From Myxocyprinus asiaticus (taxonomy: Eukaryota; Chordata; Actinopteri; Cypriniformes; Catostomidae), in contig NC_059372.1 in assembly GCF_019703515.2 (NCBI RefSeq), positions 24,402,931-24,466,930 on the forward strand: 64,000 bases of DNA, in the 5' to 3' direction. Shown in pieces: positions 56,584-64,000 of this stretch. Every line of letters starts with the position of its first letter. Within the stretch, counting starts at the first letter, position 1. Both the position numbers and the translations under genes were made by a program. The notes below the pieces were generated by a model that was not told the DNA's origin, ran no database searches, and worked only from the letters and a program-made list of their open reading frames with translations.

Positions 56584-59500
56584 TACACCAACTTAGCCAA
56601 AGAGTAGTCCAAAGTGTAGACCAGAATAAATATATGGCTCTTGGTTTACACAGTCACTATATATTTGCTGAACAAATTGTTTTCTTTTTTAGGTCTTGCC
56701 TGTGCTGCAATTCTGCTTGACATATTTGTAAAATCTTGTTTTCATCCTTCTATAAAGCCCATTCCCCATCCTAGACTTTTCCAAATATATTAGGCCATCA
56801 AAGTTATGCCTGGCACAGTTTATCACAGATAATGTTCCCCAACCACACAAGAGCTGAATCAGTGACCACTGAAAGATTTTATTTTTAGACACACAGAGCA
56901 GCTGTTCCTGACAGATTCAACACCAAATCTTACTCAAAAATGTGATAAAATCTTCTCTGTAAAGACATGGCAATTTTTTTTGTTGATTTCGGTGCAAGAT
57001 TGAAGCCATGCCAAAGAATAAATCCTGTCCTTGAGATGGGTTTGACAGTCTTAACCTGTGCCTGAAAATTCATACAAAAAGCAAAAAGTCAAATTAGCAG
57101 GATGTCTGAATTCTCCATATTCATGACACTGCAGGCGAATAATACCCAGATCCCGTACTGCATTTTCTTTTTTCAAATTTAAGGACTATACAATACGTAC
57201 TGTTGGTACCAGGTCCCTCATTGGTTAAATTGTACTTATTTAATAAAACTCAAGTTTTTATGGTTGTTTTTAGTACGTCAAAGGGCAATGCCAACATGCT
57301 GGAAAAGTATGTTCTGGAATTAATTTATACTACACATCTGCATACCTACAAAACCTCATTAAAAGTCGAGAAGTTCTTAATCTAACTCAGTTCATACCAT
57401 GAGAGTATGGGTATTCGAACTTGAAGAGAGAGAGGGGAGAGTGGGTGCATGATCCAGCAGTCTATTAAGGACAAAATATAATCTTGAGATAATCATAACT
57501 ACATTTCTCTTTATATTAATATTTTAAATGTTTAATTATATTTATATAGAATATAACAGCAACAAACAACAGCAATTGGAAATCCAATTACATATTAATG
57601 AAAGCAGAAAGGTCTATTGTCCTTAAAAGTATTGCTGTATAACAAAGCTTGCTAGTGATTCTCAGCCATTGGGCAGCATAGTCTGTCTTTCTATAGTACT
57701 TTATTATTTTCTCATGGTATATCCACCATCTGGTTAATTCTATCATCATTATTAATTCTATTGTCCTTTAGCTGGCTTTTTAGCTGGTCACGTATATATG
57801 ATGTATCCATTCTAACCTGCCCCCTGTAAGATTGAATGATACAGCTACAGATACATACAATGTATTTTTTTATCAAATTTTTTTCTTCTTTTTTTGAACT
57901 GATAAACAATGCATTATTTCCCCTGCGGCTCTCTCGTCTATTCATTCACGTGCAGTATATCATGAATGAAAATAGGATGGTTGTCCTTTTAAAATCGATA
58001 ACTCTCTGTACTGTATAGATACACAGGCCTCTGTCAAATACATTGCACAGACCTTGCCCTGAGGCATGCCATGTGATCATACTGGCTAAAGTCTGCATGG
58101 CATATGCTGCAATGAGGTGAGTGTGGTACACTTGTATAAACATAGTTTTGATGAATTTCTCAGGACTGGTTTGTGAAATTCTGTCAACATGCTAATAGCG
58201 ATGCTCAGGAGACTAGAAAATGTTCAAGGAAAGAAAATGAAAACCGAAAATGAACAAAACATTTTTCAGAACTTAATCGTAATATGAACAAAGTCCCTTT
58301 CAGTTGTTCCGAAGTGGTTCATAACGGTATTATTTTGTTCTGATAATTTTTTTTTTCTTCCATAAAACCAAAGGGTTTATGAGAGTACATTTTCAGAATT
58401 ACACTGCTTCCTGTTGCCCAAAAAATAGATAGATTCTAGCAAAGATGCTGACGGACTGTCTGTCCATCCATCCGTCTTTCCATCCATCCATCCATCTGTC
58501 AGCATCTTTGCTGATCTATCTATCTGTCTGTCTGTCTGTCTGTCTGTCCATCCAGTTTTTCCCTATTTCAAATCATAGGGTGTGTCATTGAACCAGAGCA
58601 ATCCATCCTTAGCACACACGCAAACAGTGGCTAGCCGCATTTATACAGTGCAAGTCATTGATCCTTTTATGTGTTTATCTCGATACTAGTCCCTTCACAT
58701 CAGCCCTGGCAGACTTTCTGAGTCCAGAACAAACATCAAAGACTGGCCCTCAGGAGTGCTTTTTAACCAACAATACAAAACAACCCACACTGCTACGCAC
58801 CAATACTCCCCTAGATCAGTCCCCCTGCTCAAAAAGTTAATCACACCTCTCATGCCCTGAACTGGTCTTATACATAGTCATTATCTTTGCCTTAATGAAA
58901 TTCAGAGCTTCCATCCTCTTCAGAGCTGCAGAGATGCGGAGGAGTACCGAAACAAAATGTCAAAGCCATTTGTCGCATGGCAGGGACTGGAGGACGTAAT
59001 ACAAATTACTCTCATAATAGTTGGAAAGAGTTGGAAAGTCACCTTGTATTTTTTTAACAACAACCTGTAATTATTGGAAAATAATAACAGGGCCAACAGT
59101 CTCAAGACAGTCTCCATAAACAAGTGCAAATGTTCCAGGGCAACAAATCTGACCTCATGTGGCTCCTCAGGCATGTATAAAGAACTCAGGGCTTAATCTA
59201 TTTACTGCAGACTATTTTACTCACAGCTTTAGACATTCTCAACCCAGATCTCACTGGGGGGAAGCAATCCAAGAAAGGCTGGCCTACTTTGATGTATATT
59301 TGATGGAAAAGCCACTTGCACGATGAATTGTTGATGCTAGAAAAGAGAAAAGTGAGTTCATTTGCACCAGAACTGTGGTCACAAGTACTTACATACACAT
59401 ACATTAAGTCAGTAAATACACAATTGGGCTGATGTATATAATAACATTTAAAACTAAAAAATGTACAATATTAATTGAGGCTGTTATTGTTATATGTTTA

Positions 59501-62500
59501 GTATTTGTTATACTATTTATATGTATCCTTTTCCATTTCTCTTTTGCTCAATTTTGAACCTGTGAAATCTGACCACTCACAACTGAAGAATATAATTATT
59601 TCTCTTACTGTATCTTATCTTGTTATCTTCTTCCTTCACTTTCTCTGGTGTCATTCATAAAAAAATAACTTTGATGTTTTGGATTACTGCAATGTTCAAT
59701 GCAGTTTCTGTAGAGATATTGTTATTGAGTGAAATCACAGAGAATCAATTCACACAGTGAATGACATGAACAGCTGGAGAGACAATGATTACATAAACAA
59801 AATAAATAAGCATGAATCGCTCTAGCTGAAATTTAGAGCAAGGAGTGTACACTGTTCTTGCTATGTTTCAGAAATCTTAAAAACAGCATGAAATATTTAA
59901 GTGCACAGCTACGCACGTGCACACACAAACATATCTCTAGAATCTGACATGGGTTTCCATATAAAGAACCTCTGAAAAAAAAAGACATCAGGTCAGGAGA
60001 AAGCAACGCCCATGTGCCCTAGAAGCTCATTTGTGAAGATGCAACCAGTGTATCATCATATGCAAATAAAGCCATCAGAGTGGAATGGCAACACAACCTC
60101 AAAAAAATAAATTAAAAACATAAATGCATATCTAAAACACATAGCTGCAGTTGTGTTTTATGTAGCATATGCAGGCAGCCTTTATTGCATTCATATTCTT
60201 TCTGAGAGATTGAATGAGCTCTCACTGAAGCAACCACACTACTCTGGATCTGTTTCAAGTCAACTGTGCCTCCAGCAACATAATTTTAACCTTTCTGGAA
60301 TCACAATTTTGTATTTGGAACAGTACAGCCTCAATGCAAATTGAAATGGTACAGTAGGCACCAATATATTAATAGACTCCCATATTCAACATCTCAATCA
60401 CAAAATGTGTTTAGTTCCATATTTACTTGATGCAAATGATTGACAACATAAATGTAAATAAATGTCATATCTCATTCTGGCACTGGATGAAGTGGAACCT
60501 AAAGTGGTTCTTGGAATTCCACATGGCGGAAGGATGTTTGCAGAAAAGCACTTAAAATCTTGTTCAGAGATTAATCCACTATTAATGTCCATCCTTCAGG
60601 AATACACCAATAGTAAGCCTCACATTTGGTCCTAGTATTTAACCTGTACATTACGCCAGTAAGTGAGTTACATTGATAAATACATGGGTCAATGACATCA
60701 TGCTCATTTTTGTCCAGATAGATTCAATTAATAAAAAAATACAGAATTCACATAAAATTGTCCACCAAAATCAAAGACAGAGTTCAGAATAGCATACTAT
60801 CAAACTCCTAATATTTCTGCCCTATATGGTAGAAATAGTTATAGTAGTATGGCAGTATGTCATTCTGAACTCAGCCAGAAATGAATAACAAAGTAAACAT
60901 TTACCAAATTTGGCAGAATTTCTCCAGAATTAAAATAGATGTCTATTAAATGGAAAATGTTTTCCCTCATTACTGTAATAGTAGGTTGAAAGAAGATATG
61001 TGGCCAACATAAGACAAAGTAAATATTTTTATAATTATTTTAATAATATTTATGGTTACACCACTTGACATTCAAGTCATTAAATATATATATACTGTAT
61101 ATTTTTATTTTTATTTTTATTTTTTTTTAATTGCAGAAAAATGTATGAAACCAACATGGACACAAGTATTACATTCTTTTGAACTTGATACATGTGCTTT
61201 AAGCTACGTTTTTAAAAGATTTATCATATTTAGCATCTCAGACAGCCTTATTTGTCAATGTATCAATATTTATTTAACCATGAATGAATATTTAATTGCT
61301 CAGTTTTATGGCATATCTTGAGAGATGTTTCCACATTCTAACATAGGCCTACAGGAAAACATCTGTGGTCATCAACATGTGAGGTCATCCATCTTATGCA
61401 AGGAAAACGTCCTCTTAACGTGGTGGACAGAGCCAGAACTGTAATGACCATCATTATGAGCACATCATTGAGTGTCTAATGATTTTTGCATTGAGCATAC
61501 GAAGAAAAAAATAATTGATCTACAGTCAATTTCAGTGGCAACATAAATACTTTAGCTCTCATCAGTTATGTCTTTAATACAAACGTAACAACATTTACAC
61601 TATTAAAATAAAAAATAAAAAATTATGTACCATGAATTCCCTCAAGGGTGACATTCAGTGAGAGACAGAAAATGTGTTTGTAGTAGCCCATGTAGTGCTG
61701 TCCATTTATTTAATCTGAATCGAATTACAGAAAAGAGGAAACTTCACTGGATTGTGCATTGTGTAAAAATGCAGACACTGCTGTTGAAATGCTGACATAT
61801 ACTGTGCACTAAGCATAACTTAAATTAATTTTTCAAAATTGAAAAAAGGAAGAGGCAAGTTATTAGTTTGCATGTTCAGTCATGCGGAGACAGACTTCCT
61901 GAAGAAATTATTAATTGCATTTTCTCCCCTGCTCAAGTTCTCATTTTCAACTCCACTCCATCTCGAATCTCAAAAGAGTGCTGTAGCTGTTCTCCCAACA
62001 CATTACACTGGCACTGGAAAATATGATCTCAACCCTTTTAAAGATAAAAAAGAACAAACAAAACAAAGAAGCCCTCCAAATTACCTTAAGTAAAGCCTAT
62101 ACCCTGAGACAGAACTAGGCCACAGAATGAGTTGTTTTGCTTTTATAATGAATCTAGTGAGAGAGTTGTGATATGAATCCTCACAGTCTGCTAATTAAAT
62201 CTGTCCTTAGTTGGCTAGAGACTGTCCTAGTTTTAATGGGTCTGATCTTTTCACCCCCTGTGCTCCTCACCCTGGATCTATCCTATGACTCACAGACAGT
62301 ATAACCCTAGAGAGAAGAATTGTGTTTCATGTGCTTACACAATAACCTTTTCACAATGTTCTTATGTAAACAGTATGTAATATCAATTTTGTGTATTATT
62401 TATTCATTGTCATAGTAATTCTTTATTTATTTATGAATATATAATTAATTTATCTTTTAACAATGCATTATCACTTCTAAACATTTTATATTGAATTATT

Positions 62501-62535
62501 TACTTTATTTACAATTACACTCCTCATCTTTTTAT
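56584..62535. other. Long AT-rich stretch without recognised genes
   Basis: About 6 kb with no domain-like frame. Holds the simple-repeat hairpin at 58432-58550 and scattered A/T runs. Confidence 0.35.
58432..58550. repeat. (CATC)n/(CTGT)n microsatellites framed by a 15-bp inverted repeat
   Basis: AGCAAAGATGCTGAC (58438-58452) and GTCAGCATCTTTGCT (58498-58512) are exact inverses around a CATC-rich spacer. The symmetry extends outward imperfectly through AGATAGAT. A (CTGT)n run follows to 58548. Confidence 0.85.
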
Positions 62536-62860
62536 GGTAACACTTTACAATAAAATTATATTTGTTAACTTTAGTTAATGCATGATATAATGAACAAACA
62601 ATGAACAATATATTTTTTACAGCATTTATTAATCTTAGTTAATGTTAGTCAATAAAAACACAATATTTCATTGTTAGTTCATGTTAGTTAATAGTGCATT
62701 AACTAATGTTAACTAACACAACTTTTGATAAAAAATTTTGATATACTAAATATGTTGAAACTAACATTAACCAAGATTAGTAAATGCTGTAAAAGTATTG
62801 TTCATTGTTAGTTTATAACAACTAATGTTAACAAATGAAACCTTATTGTAAATTGTTACC
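62536..62860. mobile_element. MITE, AACACTTTACAATAAGG family (copy 2)
   Basis: GGTAACACTTTACAATAAAA at the left and CCTTATTGTAAATTGTTACC at the right form a terminal inverted repeat. The interior matches 22151-22484 closely (TTAACATTAGTTAATG-type strings, ACCAAGATTA(A/G)TAAATGCT). Confidence 0.85.
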
Positions 62861-63185
62861 CTTTTTATTTGCCTTTATATTGATTTGGATCTTTATATTG
62901 ATATAGATTAATCTTTTTATTGTTCCCCTAGGAAGTAGAGCAAGAGTGAACAAATGTGAACTGCTTATGGTTTAGCAGTTACTCAATGTAAAAAAGTTTA
63001 CCCCATATTGTAATGTATTTATTATTTTTACCCATTCCTTAATGGAGATGGGGAGTCCAGTGCTGTCACACTTATGTTAGGGTTACATTTGAATTCTGTG
63101 CATTAGCACAAAAAGAGCTGCTAAAATTAATTGTGTAATCACAAGATACGTTTCAACATATAATATTCACATTTGTGGTGTCCTA
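62861..63185. other. AT-rich spacer
   Basis: No feature recognised. Confidence 0.4.
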
Positions 63186-63360
63186 TGTTCAGGGGTGTAA
63201 AAAGTACTTAAGTGAAAGTATGGATACTGAGTGAGAATTTTACTCAATTAAAAGTCCAAGTATCTAACCAAAAGCATACCTGACTGAAAGTAAAAATGTA
63301 TTCACATGAAACTGTACTTAAGTATTAAAAAGTAAAAAGTAACTTTTTTCCTTGCTAGAA
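63186..63360 (+). repeat. Left end of a DNA transposon (CAGGGGTGTAAAAAGTACTT)
   Basis: CAGGGGTGTAAAAAGTACTT followed by AGTA/TACTTAAGT strings resembles a hAT terminus common in fish. No matching right end or target duplication was found in the window. Confidence 0.45.
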
Positions 63361-63689
63361 TGAATTCAAGAGAGGACGTTGTTAAATTTGACTGGTTTAA
63401 GTCGCCTTTTTACTGTCTCTGACGACAGAGTCATATTTCTCCCACAGTGGCATTCGCATCCTGGTCAAAGAATCATGTTACAATAACTACATTTTTGCTA
63501 AATGATTTTTATGTGGCCTGTTGTACGTAACACAGCAATTTCCTGGTGGAATGAACACTAGAGGCACTTATTGCCTTGTTCCTCACACAGTGCTATCTTA
63601 TGACATATAAACACTTTTACTATAGCGCATGACTCATTTTAACATTTGCATTACATAACCAACTACATTTACAAGCTTGTTCATGTGTG

Positions 63690-64000
63690 AACAAATTGCG
63701 TGGTAGCTCAATTGACAAAGTGCTGAATATGCATACAACCTGGACCTGAAGAGCACACGAGTCAACACATGAGCCAAAGTGTTTTAGAAGCACCACAAAA
63801 TGACGTGGTTGCTTCAGAAATGTTGTTTTTCATGTCACATTTGCTTTTTATGACACTATCGGTTCAGTTTAGGTTTAAGGTTTAGGGTAGGGCGGTTGGT
63901 TTTATTGATTTAAATCTCGATAGAACATTAACTTTAAAAACCTCATCTGTTTGGGAGAACATTTCACTCGCTTTTAGCACCACACAGTGGACATTTCCCT
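63690..64000. repeat. SINE-like interspersed repeat (second copy, cut by window edge)
   Basis: GTGGTAGCTCAATTGACAAA resembles a tRNA A box and GGACCTGAAGAGC a decayed B box. The later part (TTTAGGTTTAAGGTTTAGGG, CACACAGTGGACATTTCCCT) parallels the repeat at 130-360. Confidence 0.45.

Noticed and set aside
63690..63760. tRNA gene
   Set aside because: Only the A-box region looks tRNA-like; no cloverleaf can be formed and the B box is decayed, so it is a SINE-type head at best.

Overview
The window reads as teleost nuclear DNA, most likely from a cyprinid-type fish. This is inferred from its dense cover of short palindromic repeats of kinds common in carp-like genomes, together with DIRS, hAT, Gypsy and LINE retrotransposon remains, AT-rich unique DNA and many microsatellites. 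Nothing looks bacterial. Almost every longer open frame is either transposon debris or chance.

Only one host coding feature is recognisable: a 44-base first coding exon on the minus strand (11143 to 11100). It encodes the N-terminus of a Rap1 GTPase-activating protein of the RAP1GAP type and ends at a clean splice donor. The gene therefore reads leftward. About 11 kb of its presumptive first intron (1-11099) and more than 50 kb of upstream or 5' intronic DNA (11250-64000) are filled with mobile elements.

Layout. 1-1420: repeats. 1421-4087 and 8985-10330: an unclassified, GC-richer tract with degenerate short repeats, split by a 4.9 kb minus-strand DIRS-type tyrosine-recombinase retrotransposon (4088-8984) that keeps inverted terminal repeats and an internal complementary region. 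11.1 kb: host exon. 12.3-23.5 kb: short inverted-repeat DNA elements, including a 1.6 kb hAT element (18448-20033) with a perfect 8-bp target duplication inside an older palindromic element. 24.3-26.5 kb: a deleted Ty3/Gypsy element of Gmr1-like organisation (integrase upstream of reverse transcriptase) with 5-bp target duplications, also nested in a palindromic element. 27.6-30.3 kb: a second LTR element without a visible pol gene, carrying 33-bp proline-rich tandem repeats. 30.8-36.05 kb: two adjacent, decayed LINEs of the Jockey superfamily (L2/CR1/Rex1-like). 36-48 kb: mostly unique AT-rich DNA with nested short inverted-repeat elements. 48545-51571: a 3 kb hAT element with an 8-bp target duplication, containing a 1.4 kb LTR-like insert. 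51896-52240: a solo LTR with a 5-bp target duplication. 52.2-64 kb: AT-rich DNA with scattered short elements and simple repeats.

No RNA gene, CRISPR array or clearly novel gene system was found. The most useful results are the RAP1GAP-type exon, which anchors the locus, the layered insertion history (at least six insertions inside older elements), the Gmr1-like element, the palindrome in the DIRS gag-like region, and the unexplained GC-rich repeat tract. Family names come from recognised motifs and were not checked against a database.
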